Of a DNA stretch of 51,039 nt, positions 31,270-39,530 are shown piece after piece. How positions within the stretch are numbered: position 1 is the first letter of the stretch; each line of letters opens with the position of its first letter. The translations under genes and the position numbers were made by a program. Origin of the DNA: Deltaproteobacteria bacterium (GTDB lineage: Bacteria > Desulfobacterota > RBG-13-43-22). Location: positions 1-51,039 of the forward strand of contig JACQYK010000015.1 in assembly GCA_016208255.1 (NCBI GenBank), read 5' to 3'. The notes under the pieces were generated by a model. It was given only the letters and a program-made list of their open reading frames with translations. It was not told the origin of the DNA and made no database searches.

Positions 31270-32145
31270 ATGAAAAACATAAAAGAATTATGTGTATTAA
31301 GCGGCAAAGGCGGCACGGGAAAGACCAGCCTGGTGGGTGCCCTGGCCGCCTTAGTCCCGAATAAAATCCTGGTTGATTGCGATGTGGATGCTCCGGATCT
31401 GCATTTGTTGCTCGCACCCAAAATCCAAAACAGGGAAGCATTTTGGGGGGGGCGAAAAGCGGTCATTATCCCGGAGCTATGCACGGCCTGTGGGCGGTGC
31501 CGGGAAGTCTGTGGTTTTGAAGCCATCAGCGAAGACTTTCAGGTTGACCCGACTTCCTGCGAAGGCTGCAGCGTCTGCGTCCATTTTTGTTCTTTCGGAG
31601 CCATTGATTTCCCTTTGGCCCAATGCGGGGAATGGTTTGTCTCTGAAACACGATTCGGGGATATGGTTCATGCCCAGTTGGGCTTGGGACAAGAGAATTC
31701 GGGCCTCCTGGTCGCCCTCATTCGCGGTAAGGCCCAGGAAATGGCCGAGGCCAAAGGAATACCCTTGATTTTGGTGGATGGCCCCCCGGGTATCGGCTGT
31801 CCGGTCATCTCCTCTCTCACCGGGGCGGATGGAGTTTTGATTGTCACCGAACCGACCCTCTCGGGACTGCATGATTTGGACCGGGTTCTTGACCTGGCCG
31901 GTCACTTCCACATCCCGGGGATGGTCCTGATCAACAAGTATGACCTGAACCAGGAAATGAGCGACCAAATTGAAACCTATTGCCGAGAAAAAGGACTTGG
32001 ATTGGCCGGACGTCTCCCTTATGATCCGGTGGTAACTGAAGCCATGATCCAGGGAAAAACCATTCCGGAAATGAACGGGAGCAACCTGGGGGCGGAAATC
32101 AGCATCCTCTGGGAGAAAATTCAGGAGAATCTGCTCAAGGATTAA
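31270..32145 (+). CDS. MinD-superfamily ATPase with ferredoxin insert, copy 2
   Basis: 291 residues, homologous to the previous protein: SGKGGTGKTSLVG, DCDVDAPDLHLLL, Fe-S groups CTACGRCREVCGF and CEGCSVCVHFCSF, LVDGPPGIGCPVISSL and VTEPTLSGLHDLDRVL. Both partners keep the P-loop Lys and the Fe-S ligands, so both should bind nucleotide and clusters. Start ATG 31270, right after the previous stop. Confidence 0.88.
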   Translation: MKNIKELCVLSGKGGTGKTSLVGALAALVPNKILVDCDVDAPDLHLLLAPKIQNREAFWGGRKAVIIPELCTACGRCREVCGFEAISEDFQVDPTSCEGCSVCVHFCSFGAIDFPLAQCGEWFVSETRFGDMVHAQLGLGQENSGLLVALIRGKAQEMAEAKGIPLILVDGPPGIGCPVISSLTGADGVLIVTEPTLSGLHDLDRVLDLAGHFHIPGMVLINKYDLNQEMSDQIETYCREKGLGLAGRLPYDPVVTEAMIQGKTIPEMNGSNLGAEISILWEKIQENLLKD

Positions 32146-32162
32146 GGAACGATTCAATCGCC

Positions 32163-32594
32163 ATGTCATCAGATAGAACTCCATTTTCTCCTCAGTCTGC
32201 ATCTGTAAAGGAAGGCAAACCGGAACCGGTTTCATCGAAGCAGCCGATCCAGTACTGGTTAGGACCTTTCAGTGAAGGGGTCATTGAAAAACCGGACGGC
32301 CTGGCTAAGATAACCGGCCCCTGCGGAGACTCTATGGAGATCTCTTTAAGGGTGGAAGGGAACAAGATTATTGAATGCCAATTCCGGGTCGATGGGTGTG
32401 CCGTCAGTCGGGCCTGCGCCTCGATGGCTGCGGCCTTAGCCAAGGGAAAAGAATTGGAGGAAGCCTGGGATATAGACGAGGGACAAATTGCTGTTAAGCT
32501 GAAAGGAATTCCCGAAGACCACCGTCATTGCCCTGTCCTTGCCCGGGATACTCTGCGTCAGGCTATTGAAAAATATATCAAAGACAGGCAATAG
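32163..32594 (+). CDS. NifU/IscU-like Fe-S scaffold-type protein, copy 1
   Basis: 143 residues. A disordered 40-residue N-terminus, then a domain with the three Cys positions of the IscU fold: TGPCGDSM, VDGCAVSRACASMAAAL and HRHCPVLARDTL. This variant occurs beside MinD-ferredoxin ATPases in anaerobes. It probably assembles or holds a cluster for the ATPases. The last residues (KDRQ) and the stop lie inside the left arm of the repeat at 32580-32631. A paralogue is at 38279-38728. Confidence 0.82.
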   Translation: MSSDRTPFSPQSASVKEGKPEPVSSKQPIQYWLGPFSEGVIEKPDGLAKITGPCGDSMEISLRVEGNKIIECQFRVDGCAVSRACASMAAALAKGKELEEAWDIDEGQIAVKLKGIPEDHRHCPVLARDTLRQAIEKYIKDRQ

Positions 32595-32631
32595 GCAATG
32601 GGCTATAGCCTATCGCCTATTGCCTGTCTTT
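32580..32631. repeat. GGCTATAGGC-type inverted-repeat element, copy 2 (perfect hairpin)
   Basis: A perfect 17-bp stem, AAAGACAGGCAATAGGC (32580-32596) with its reverse complement (32615-32631), enclosing GGCTATAGCC. It contains the stop of the upstream gene and is followed by T residues, so it may work as an attenuator or terminator inside the cluster. Confidence 0.85.
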
Positions 32632-32650
32632 TTGAAAGGAGGGATGTATT

Positions 32651-33034
32651 ATGCCAGGATTAGACCGAACAGGTCCTCTGGGAATGGGACCGGGGACAGG
32701 AGGAGGCCGAGGTTACTGTGGAAGCGGGGCTCTCCGTAATACCGTCGGTGTCGGCTGGTTCGGAAGAGGCCGGGGAAGGGGACGAGGCCTCATGGGTATG
32801 GGTTTAGGTCTGGGGGGAGCTTTTTGCAGGCCCTGGGCCGGGAGACGGGGTTTCTTTCCCTTTTACTATAACCCAACCAGCGAGGAGGAAGCTTCCCTCT
32901 TGAGGGAAGAGGCTTCTTCTTTTAGAAGTGCGCTCAACTCAATTGATCAACGGTTGAGCGAATTTGTTTCCTTCATGAAGCCAACCTTCTTTTCGATACG
33001 GGAGAAGATGCGGATAAGCTCGGCCATAATTTAA
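32651..33034 (+). CDS. DUF5320-type Gly-rich protein, C-terminus altered
   Basis: 127 residues starting MPGLDRTGPLGMGPGTGGGRGYC, the hallmark of DUF5320, with a Gly/Arg-rich middle and a short coiled segment (EEEASLLREEASSFRSALNSIDQRL). The last 20 residues (EFVSFMKPTFFSIREKMRISSAII) do not belong to the family: they are an out-of-frame reading of the metallo-hydrolase remnant that follows. A deletion has joined the two genes. AGGAGG site upstream. Confidence 0.75.
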   Translation: MPGLDRTGPLGMGPGTGGGRGYCGSGALRNTVGVGWFGRGRGRGRGLMGMGLGLGGAFCRPWAGRRGFFPFYYNPTSEEEASLLREEASSFRSALNSIDQRLSEFVSFMKPTFFSIREKMRISSAII

Positions 33035-33594
33035 GAGCCTTAAATATATCCCCCCAGGCCATTAAAAGAGTGTTTTTGTCCCACGGGCATTTTGATCATA
33101 CCCGGGGACTCACGGCTTTGCGAGAAACTCAACCGGAAGTATTGGTTTTACCGGGGCTGTTAGATCCGGTTCAAACCCGCCATCTTCTTGAATGCGGGTT
33201 TAAGCTCTCTGACAATCACTCTCAAAATAATGAGATCAGGCCCGGCCTGCAAAGGCTTACTTTTTCAACAGGTGCTTGTATTGAACAGGCCCTGATGATA
33301 AAAGGAGGACATGGCTGGTCGATAATATTCGGATGCGCCCACGGGGGGGTGGATCACTGGATTGAAAAGGCGAGTTCTTATATTGATAAACCGATTGATC
33401 TGGTTATGGGGGGGTTTCACCTGATCGGTGTTCAACACCGGAAAATTCGAAACATCGTCGATCAATTTCAAAAGCTGGGGGTGCAGCGGGTAGCCCCCTG
33501 CCATTGTACCGGTCTGGAGGCACTGAAATACTTTCAGGAAGCTTTTGGGGAAAAATGCCTTCAATCGATGGTTGGCGACCAGGTCTATATTTAA
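32977..33594 (+). pseudogene. Metallo-beta-lactamase-fold hydrolase lacking its N-terminus
   Basis: From 32977 the frame reads EANLLFDTGEDADKLGHNLRAL...VFLSHGHFDHTRGL, the start of the metal-binding core, then GCAHGGVDHWI, VMGGFHLIG and PCHCTGLEAL. The first 40 or so residues of the family are missing and no good start exists. A GTG at 33070 would omit the first strand. It is a shorter relative of the intact gene at 36730. The junction with the DUF5320 gene marks a deletion. Confidence 0.7.
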
Positions 33595-33685
33595 ATATAA
33601 GTATTAGTCCCCCCCAAAGGCCTTTTTAAAGTAGAGACCAGAGCGAGAGCCATTCAAGAATAGGGAATAAGGAAAGGAAAACTGT

Positions 33686-33910
33686 ATGTCCTTTATGTTC
33701 AGGGGAAGCGGACGACAAAGGGGAAGTAAGGGACGGGGGTTTGGCGGGGGAAGGGGCCCCAGAGCCATGGGCCCGGGAGGACCTCCGACTAACTGCATTT
33801 GTCCCCATTGCCTTCTTGTGGTCCCACACCAACCTGGAATGCCTTGTTTCCAGCGAAACTGTCCTCAATGCGGATCTCTCCTGACCCGAAAGTTTTTGAG
33901 GAGTGATTAG
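33686..33910 (+). CDS. Glycine-rich zinc-ribbon protein, copy 2
   Basis: 74 residues: a basic Gly-rich N-terminus (RGSGRQRGSKGRGFGGGRG) and a zinc ribbon (NCICPHC...MPC...CPQCGSLLTRKF) that aligns position by position with the protein at 28716-28922. GGAAAGGA site. Occurs between the hydrolase remnant and the CDF-NifX gene. Confidence 0.7.
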   Translation: MSFMFRGSGRQRGSKGRGFGGGRGPRAMGPGGPPTNCICPHCLLVVPHQPGMPCFQRNCPQCGSLLTRKFLRSD

Positions 33911-33931
33911 ACGGGATTCAAAGGAAAAGTT

Positions 33932-35275
33932 ATGTCCGGAAATCCTATGGAAAGGCTTCAACAGGGCCAGAAAGTCGCCTTAGTCGCCTCCCTCCTGATC
34001 TTTTCCCTGGCTGTCGGGAAATATCTTATCGGTTTCATGGCCGACTCCAGGATTCTGATTGCCGACGCTGTCCACAGCAGCGTCGATTTGGTGGCCATCC
34101 TGGCTTCCTGGTTAGGGCTTTGGTTGGCTTCAGCGGAAAAAAGCAAAAAATTTCCTTATGGGTTGTACCGGGCCGAGACTTTCGTAACCCTGGTCATCGG
34201 GGTGCTGATTTCCCTGGCCGGATTGGACAATCTTTATGAGGGGTATCAAAAGTTGTTCCTCACCCCGGTCCTGAAAAGCTTTCCGGTCCTGCCGATTGTG
34301 ATTACCGTTATCTCCCTGGCCGTGGCTTATTTCATTGCAAAAAAGGAAAAAGAAACCGGGAAGGAAATAAATTCCAGAGCCCTGTTGGCCAACGCCTCCG
34401 AATCTTTTCTGGATATAGGTACCGCCCTGGTCGTTCTAGCTGGTCTCTTGTTGACCCATGCCCGGATACTTTATGTCGAAGGGGCAGTGGTCATGTTGAT
34501 TGCCCTGCTTATTTTCCGCATCGGTTTAGAAAATGTCTGGACCTCCCTTCTGATTTTAATGGATGCCAATCTGGATCCGCAAATGCAACAAGAGATAGAA
34601 AACAAGATCATTAATTTAAAAGGGGTCAGGGGGGTCAAGGGAGTTAAAATCCGGCAGGTCGGTCCCTTCAAGATGGTAGATTGTGTCCTCACCACCAGCC
34701 CTTCCTTAACCGTATTTAAGGCTCATGAACTGGCCGACCAGGTGGAAGAATTGGTGATGAAAACCTATGACGGGATTGAATCGGTTTTCGTGCACATAGA
34801 ACCGTCTAAACAAAAAGGCAGATCGGTTATAATCCCCGTAGGGGATATCAACGATTTGGATTCGAGGGTCTATGGGCATTTCGGCAGGGCCCCTTATTTC
34901 ATTATTCTCAAGCTGGACAACAACGGTTTGGAGATCGAAGATTTTTATTACAATGAATTTTTTAAAGAAAAAGATCGGATCCATGTAGGGATCAAGGTTA
35001 TTAATGCAGTAATCAAACATAACCTGGATATCGTTTTTACCCCCAGGATTGGAGAAATTGCCTTTTATATGTTGAAAGATCATTTTGTTGACATTTACCG
35101 GGCCGAAGAAGGTTCGACCGTAAGAGAAATCATAGAAAAATTCAGAAACGACCAAATCGAACCGATTACAGCCCCGCACCCGGCTGAGGAATCTGAAATC
35201 GGAAGGAAAAACCAATCAATGCAATCCGGCAAGATCGAAATTAATGGAAGTGCGCTTGCCTCGGTAAAAATATAA
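33932..35275 (+). CDS. CDF cation transporter fused to a NifX-like domain
   Basis: 447 residues. Residues 1-215 are a CDF transporter with six helices (IADAVHSSVDLVAIL; NASESFLDIGTALVV), residues 215-295 the cytoplasmic CDF domain (LKGVRGVKGVKIRQVG...HIEPS), and from about 300 a NifX-type module (SVIIPVGDINDLDSRVYGHFGRAPYFIILKL...IVFTPRIGEIAFYML). The transport-site residues differ from the zinc exporter at 10589 (D-x2-HS-x2-D rather than H-x3-D), so iron or manganese is more likely. It may export metal when the NifX module senses cofactor status; this is inference. Confidence 0.87.
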   Translation: MSGNPMERLQQGQKVALVASLLIFSLAVGKYLIGFMADSRILIADAVHSSVDLVAILASWLGLWLASAEKSKKFPYGLYRAETFVTLVIGVLISLAGLDNLYEGYQKLFLTPVLKSFPVLPIVITVISLAVAYFIAKKEKETGKEINSRALLANASESFLDIGTALVVLAGLLLTHARILYVEGAVVMLIALLIFRIGLENVWTSLLILMDANLDPQMQQEIENKIINLKGVRGVKGVKIRQVGPFKMVDCVLTTSPSLTVFKAHELADQVEELVMKTYDGIESVFVHIEPSKQKGRSVIIPVGDINDLDSRVYGHFGRAPYFIILKLDNNGLEIEDFYYNEFFKEKDRIHVGIKVINAVIKHNLDIVFTPRIGEIAFYMLKDHFVDIYRAEEGSTVREIIEKFRNDQIEPITAPHPAEESEIGRKNQSMQSGKIEINGSALASVKI

Positions 35276-35279
35276 TCTT

Positions 35280-36377
35280 ATGGAAACAGCCAATTTTCGA
35301 AAACACCCATTATTTCCCAAGGCCTCTGATTGGTCGATTTCATCCCTTTATGAAACCATTGCCGCAAAACTTCCTATTGGTTTTTCCCTGGTTGACCAGG
35401 ATGGTCTTATTTTGGATTTCAATCCCGCAGCCGAAAAGATCACCGGTTTTTTAAAAAGAGATATTCAGGGCAAGCCTCACCTCGAAATAATCCATGGCAC
35501 ATCCGACCCCAAATCCTGTCCTTTATATACCCATGCCTTTGAGCAGCGAACCGCTTCGATCGCCACGGAATCCGTACTGAAACGAAAAGACGGTGAATGG
35601 ATTACCCTTTCTTTTACCATTTTTCCGCTAACGGACGAATCGGGAAATTTCATTGGGGGGGTGGAGCTTTTCAGGGATATCACGGAAATCAAAAGGAAAG
35701 AAAGGGAACGAAAAAATTTTTTATCTATGTTTGCCCACGACATGAAGAATCCTATCGTAATCGGAGAGGGGTATTTGGTTCGGATGCTTTCCGGGAAGGT
35801 GGGGGCCCTTACTGAAACGCAAAAAGAATATTTAATGATCATCAAGGAACAAACCCAAAAATTGCAAAGACTGGTGTCGGATTTTCTTGATTTTTCAAGG
35901 GTTGAAAAAAGCGACTTTTCCCCTGTCCTGGAGTCCTATAACCTGGAGGAAGCGATTGGAAAGCACCTGGAAATAATGCGAACGGCTGCCGACAAAAAAA
36001 ATATCCATTTGTTTTTTGATTATGCCCAGGAAAGCCTGCCGGTTATCCCGGCCGACGCGGCCCTGATGGACAGGGTCCTGACGAATTTGCTGGACAATGC
36101 CATAAAGTACACCCCTCCAGGGGGAACGGTGAAAGTCCACCTTCTTAACAGGGTAAAAGACATCCTGGTTGAAGTGGAAGATACCGGTATCGGCATTTAT
36201 GAAAAAGATCTCCCCTGCGTTTTCGATGCCTTTTGCCGAATAGACAGAACAGGGGAAGGGTCAGGGCTGGGGCTGGCTATCGCCAGGGCGATCATGACCG
36301 CCCATGAAGGAACGATCTCAGTCGAGAGCACGCCCGGGAAAGGCAGTATTTTCCGGTTGACTCTTCCCAAAAATTAA
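35280..36377 (+). CDS. PAS-containing sensor histidine kinase
   Basis: 365 residues, no membrane segment. PAS domain about 25-140 (GFSLVDQDGLILDFNPAAEKITG), HisKA with the phospho-acceptor in FAHDMKNPIVIGEGY (about residue 157), HATPase with N-box DRVLTNLLDNAIKYTPPGG, G1 VEDTGIGI and G2 GSGLGLAIA. Starts four bases after the CDF-NifX stop, so cotranscribed. No response regulator is seen in the window. Probably a cytoplasmic sensor of the state handled by this island. Confidence 0.88.
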   Translation: METANFRKHPLFPKASDWSISSLYETIAAKLPIGFSLVDQDGLILDFNPAAEKITGFLKRDIQGKPHLEIIHGTSDPKSCPLYTHAFEQRTASIATESVLKRKDGEWITLSFTIFPLTDESGNFIGGVELFRDITEIKRKERERKNFLSMFAHDMKNPIVIGEGYLVRMLSGKVGALTETQKEYLMIIKEQTQKLQRLVSDFLDFSRVEKSDFSPVLESYNLEEAIGKHLEIMRTAADKKNIHLFFDYAQESLPVIPADAALMDRVLTNLLDNAIKYTPPGGTVKVHLLNRVKDILVEVEDTGIGIYEKDLPCVFDAFCRIDRTGEGSGLGLAIARAIMTAHEGTISVESTPGKGSIFRLTLPKN

Positions 36378-36397
36378 ATTTTAGAAATCTGAAAAAA

Positions 36398-36700
36398 GGC
36401 ATCCCGTCTTTGGGCAGTGCGTTCGGGGTTTATCTCGAAGATCAGGGCGTAGAAGCCAGGGGGCGGTTCATTATTGATCCCGACGGAGTCATTCAGGGTT
36501 TCGAAGTTCTGACACCACCGGTTGGCCGTAATGTGGGCGAAACATTACGACAAATTCAGGCTTTCCAGCATGTTCGCAACAGCCAGGGAACAGAAGCTAC
36601 CCCGTCAGGCTGGAAACCAGGCAAGCCGACGCTGAAACCAGGCCCGGACCTGGTCGGCAAGGTTTGGGAAGTCTGGAAGACCAACATGGCATTTGAATAG
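36398..36700 (+). pseudogene. C-terminal fragment of an AhpC-type peroxiredoxin
   Basis: Reads GIPSLGSAFGVYLEDQGVEARGRFIIDPDGVIQGFEV...VGRNVGETLRQIQAFQHV...GWKPGKPTLKPGPDLVGKV, the C-terminal half of a 2-Cys peroxiredoxin. The peroxidatic-Cys half is gone, and the resolving-Cys motif (VCPAxWKPG in the family) has become EATPSGWKPG. No start codon of quality. A dead remnant. Confidence 0.75.
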
Positions 36701-36729
36701 AAAAAATCAAAGGGAGAGGAATTTAAACG

Positions 36730-37692
36730 ATGGCTCAATATACAGTAAATGAGGTCGATAAAGTCGAAATCCTGACCTTACAGGATAATTACATTGAGAT
36801 TACCGCCGGCGACAACAGCGAAATCATCCACCGGGCGGCGGCGGTAAAGGAGGGCAGCATCCGGCAGTCCATACTGGCGGAACACGGCTATTGCGCCGTC
36901 GTAAAAACGACGACAGGCGATCGTCTCGGAACGCTGCTGTTTGATTTCGGTTTTTCCGAAGACGGGGCAGCGGCCAACGCCAAATCACTCGGCCTGAACA
37001 TGAAAGAGGTGGTGGCGGCAGCCCTTTCTCACGGCCACAGCGATCACACGGGCGGCGTTGGAAAGCTGGGGGCCATGATCGGCAAGAAAGAAGTTCCACT
37101 GGCCCTACACCCCGCCGCATTCAAATCACCGCGATACATTAAAGTCAGCGATCAGTTGAAAATCTATTTCCCAAAGTTGGCCAGGGAAGATCTTGAAAAG
37201 GCAGGTTTTAAGGTTGTGGAAAGTAAAACCCCCCTTCCTCTCCTTGATGGAGACATACTCTTTTTAGGCGAAATACCCCGGCGGACGGATTTTGAAAAAG
37301 GCATGGCGGTCGCCCATTTCCTGGATAACGGCAAAGAAAAGTGGGATCCCCTTGAAGACGATACCTCCATTGTTATGAATCTCAAAAGAAAAGGTCTGGT
37401 CGTTCTTTCCGGTTGTGCCCACGCCGGTATCGTCAATACGGTCAGACAGGCCATTGAAGTCACGGGAATTGACCAAATCCATGTCGTCATGGGCGGGTTC
37501 CACCTGTCCGGCCCGGCCTTCGAACCCATCATCGGAAGGACGACGGAGGAATTAAAAAAGTTCAATCCAGCCTATATCGTCCCCACCCACTGCACCGGCC
37601 GCAAGGCCGTCATGCATATGGAAAAAGAAATGCCCAGGCAGTTTCTTTTAAATATGTCGGGAACGACATTAACCTTTACTGGGTCATCCTAA
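36730..37692 (+). CDS. Metallo-beta-lactamase-fold hydrolase (RFA-P-synthase-like family)
   Basis: 320 residues with GGGAGAGGA before ATG 36730. Core: LLFDFGFS, SHGHSDHTGGVGKL (HxHxDH), LSGCAHAGIVNTVRQA, HVVMGGFHLSG and VPTHCTGRKAV. The family is often annotated as 7,8-dihydropterin-6-methyl-4-(beta-D-ribofuranosyl)aminobenzene-5'-phosphate synthase after its archaeal member; the bacterial function is open. GC-richer than its neighbours and next to a dead peroxiredoxin, so possibly imported. Confidence 0.82.
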   Translation: MAQYTVNEVDKVEILTLQDNYIEITAGDNSEIIHRAAAVKEGSIRQSILAEHGYCAVVKTTTGDRLGTLLFDFGFSEDGAAANAKSLGLNMKEVVAAALSHGHSDHTGGVGKLGAMIGKKEVPLALHPAAFKSPRYIKVSDQLKIYFPKLAREDLEKAGFKVVESKTPLPLLDGDILFLGEIPRRTDFEKGMAVAHFLDNGKEKWDPLEDDTSIVMNLKRKGLVVLSGCAHAGIVNTVRQAIEVTGIDQIHVVMGGFHLSGPAFEPIIGRTTEELKKFNPAYIVPTHCTGRKAVMHMEKEMPRQFLLNMSGTTLTFTGSS

Positions 37693-37867
37693 TCTTCGCT
37701 CAGGATGACCGGGCCCTCAATCAAAAGGCTCTCTGATTGTGACGTATTGAATGTGAAAAGAAAGATCTGATCTATGGGGTAACCGGGGCAGGATCTGCAA
37801 ATTAATGAGAGTGAACAGACTCTGTTCCTTCGGTAGAAACCCTTAAAACCCAATCGGTAAAAACGGA

Positions 37868-38098
37868 CATGAAAAAATCCGGACCGAAGGAATCGATATC
37901 TATTCAATGGTCTGCAGGTCAAACCTTCAGATAGGGAAGGCCAGGATAAAAATCATTCAAATCGGGAAAAATCTTGCTCAGTCTCATACTTACCATTATA
38001 AGGGTCATTCCCTTTTACCGACCAAAGGTGTTTTTTGTAAGGTCATAAAAAGTGGAGAAGTAAAGATTGGCGATCCGGTAACACAACTGAAGGAATAA
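37868..38098 (+). pseudogene. C-terminal remnant of a MOSC-domain protein
   Basis: From 37868: HEKIRTEGIDIYSM...LQIGKARIKIIQIGKNLAQSHTYHYKG...PTKGVFCKVIKSGEVKIGDPVTQL. This matches the end of small MOSC proteins (xENITTEGIDL, LEVTQIGK, GIFxRVxxGGxVxxGDPI). The N-terminal third with the conserved Cys region is missing and upstream frames are closed. The ORF from 37907 probably has no function. Confidence 0.6.
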
Positions 38099-38104
38099 TA
38101 TGTA

Positions 38105-38190
38105 AGGAGGTCACTAAGGCTAATTTTCTTTTCGGTTTAAACAAGAATGAGGTGGGCAGTACGACACGCTGTTTCCGGTTCTGGGATCGA
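38105..38190 (+). pseudogene. N-terminal remnant of a second DsrE-family gene
   Basis: GGAGG (38106-38110) then, from 38119, ANFLFGLNKNEVGSTTRCFRFWDR, which aligns with ANFLFVLSKDDVASATRCFQFSK of the gene at 39145. The start codon position holds AAG. The match breaks off where palindromic repeat sequence begins (about 38190-38260, with a GAAAATGGGCATG stretch). A duplicate that has been truncated. Confidence 0.75.
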
Positions 38191-38278
38191 CCTAAAAAAG
38201 GAGACATCCGGAGGATGTCGGAACATGAAAATGGGCATGTTGGACTCAGAACCTATCTTCGAATAAAGGATGATCCAA

Positions 38279-38728
38279 ATGGAGCAGGACTTCGAACCCA
38301 AACGGAATCAAGATGAGCTTTTCCAGATACGGGAGATGCTTTTGTCCTCGGGGTATTCTGAAAAGGCTATTGAATATTATTTGAATAAACCCAATCAGGG
38401 ACCGCTTAAAGACGCCGATCAAGTCACTGAACTGACCGGACCTTGTGGGGATACCATGAGATGCTTTCTTAAAATCAGTGATGGTATCATTCAAGATGCC
38501 AGGTTTCAGGTCATTGGTTGCCCGGGCGCTATCGCTGCTGCCATGGCCCTGGCTGATATGGTTAAAGGGAAGAATCTTCGGGAATCCCTGGCCATTAAAG
38601 ACGGCGATGTTTTCCGGGCATTGATTGAAGTACCGGATCAAAAACAACACTGCATTCGATTAGCGGTCAAGACCCTGGAAAAGGCTGTAACGGAATACGA
38701 AACCAAAAAAATGAATGATACACTATAA
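38279..38728 (+). CDS. NifU/IscU-like Fe-S scaffold-type protein, copy 2
   Basis: 149 residues from ATG 38279 (AAAGGA site nine bases upstream; an ATG at 38270 is too close to it). Same three Cys sites as copy 1 at 32163: TGPCGDTM, VIGCPGAIAAAMALADM and KQHCIRLAVKTL. An added N-terminal region (FQIREMLLSSGYSEKAIEYYL) may be a helical adaptor. Followed ten bases later by the FmdB-like gene. Confidence 0.8.
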   Translation: MEQDFEPKRNQDELFQIREMLLSSGYSEKAIEYYLNKPNQGPLKDADQVTELTGPCGDTMRCFLKISDGIIQDARFQVIGCPGAIAAAMALADMVKGKNLRESLAIKDGDVFRALIEVPDQKQHCIRLAVKTLEKAVTEYETKKMNDTL

Positions 38729-38738
38729 GGAGCCTCCA

Positions 38739-38993
38739 ATGCCTTTATATGACTATCTTTGTCTGGATTGTGGAAAAACGAGTGAATTGCTTTTGACCGG
38801 ATCCGGAGATATTTCCCAATGCACAAGCTGCAGAAGCAGCAATTTGAAGCGTTTGCTTTCAGCCCCTTCCTCCCTTACCGGGGCACCCCGCCAAAGTTTC
38901 CCCGGAGCGGGAGATACGGCCTGCTGTGGTTCAACCCCTGGGCAAGCCGCCGGTTGCTCCGGGCCGGGCAGTTGCTGCGGCCACCGACATTAA
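38739..38993 (+). CDS. FmdB-type zinc-ribbon protein
   Basis: 84 residues from ATG 38739 with an AAGGAG site. N-terminal MPLYDYLCLDCGKTSELLL...CTSCRSSNLKRLLSAPS is the FmdB/CxxC-CxxC regulatory-protein zinc ribbon. The C-terminus is rich in Cys and Gly (ACCGSTPGQAAGCSGPGSCCGHRH) and could bind metal. FmdB-like proteins occur near formamidase and molybdenum-enzyme genes; the function is uncertain. Confidence 0.8.
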   Translation: MPLYDYLCLDCGKTSELLLTGSGDISQCTSCRSSNLKRLLSAPSSLTGAPRQSFPGAGDTACCGSTPGQAAGCSGPGSCCGHRH

Positions 38994-39144
38994 AAAGGTC
39001 TGGTAGAGATTTTTCGGTAGCTAAGGGGATAATATATCCTGGTGGGAGATTTGCCGCCTGACGCCTGCGCCGATTTGATTGCCATTGGAGAATTCCTCCG
39101 CGCAAGTGGATAGTGTTGAAATCAAGCAATAAGGAGGTTATAGT

Positions 39145-39495
39145 ATGGCCAATTTTTTATTTGTCTTAAGCAAAGATGATGTGGCAAGTGCCACCAGGTG
39201 TTTCCAGTTTAGTAAAATTGCCCACTCCAAAGGGCATCAGGTCGATGTTTTTCTTATTGATGACGGGGTAAACTGGGCTGATTCGACACGGGATCTGACC
39301 GTTAAAGCCGCAACCGGGGACTGCCCCAATGATTATCTGCCTTATCTGGTAGAAAACGAGATCCCCATCGGGGTCTGAATCCCCTGTGCCAAGGCCCGTC
39401 AGGTGGACGAGGCCAAATTCTTTTCCAATATGGTCCTGGATGGAGGGCCCCATTTAATCGATCTGGCTGCCGAAGCCAAGGTTTTTAATTTTTGA
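39145..39495 (+). CDS. DsrE-family predicted selenoprotein (Sec78, U-x-x-C)
   Basis: 116 residues if the TGA at 39376-39378 is read as selenocysteine. The frame continues after it with family-like sequence (IPCAKARQVDEAKFFSNMVLDGGPHLIDLAAEAKVFNF) to a TGA at 39493. The N-terminal part MANFLFVLSKDDVASATRCFQFSKIA...VFLIDDGVNWA is a DsrE/TusD fold. Sec78 and Cys81 form U-x-x-C (GVUIPC) where relatives have CxxC, at the active-site position of sulfur-relay DsrE proteins. A GG-loop hairpin lies 14 bases past the TGA (39393-39414). AAGGAGG site. Probably a thiol/sulfur-transfer or redox protein of the island. The alternative is a nonsense mutation giving a dead 77-residue product, but the intact downstream half and the hairpin argue against it. 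Confidence 0.82.
39393..39414 (+). promoter_or_regulatory. Bacterial SECIS-like hairpin
   Basis: Stem GGCCCGTC (39393-39400), apical loop AGGTG (39401-39405), GACG, a bulged A at 39410, then GGCC (39411-39414). The eight pairs are perfect apart from the bulge. The loop carries GG, and 22 bases lie between the TGA and the loop, within the range known for bacterial SECIS elements read by SelB. Confidence 0.78.
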
Positions 39496-39530
39496 CGATT
39501 TTTTCATTGCCCCGGAAGGGGGAATAGGGT

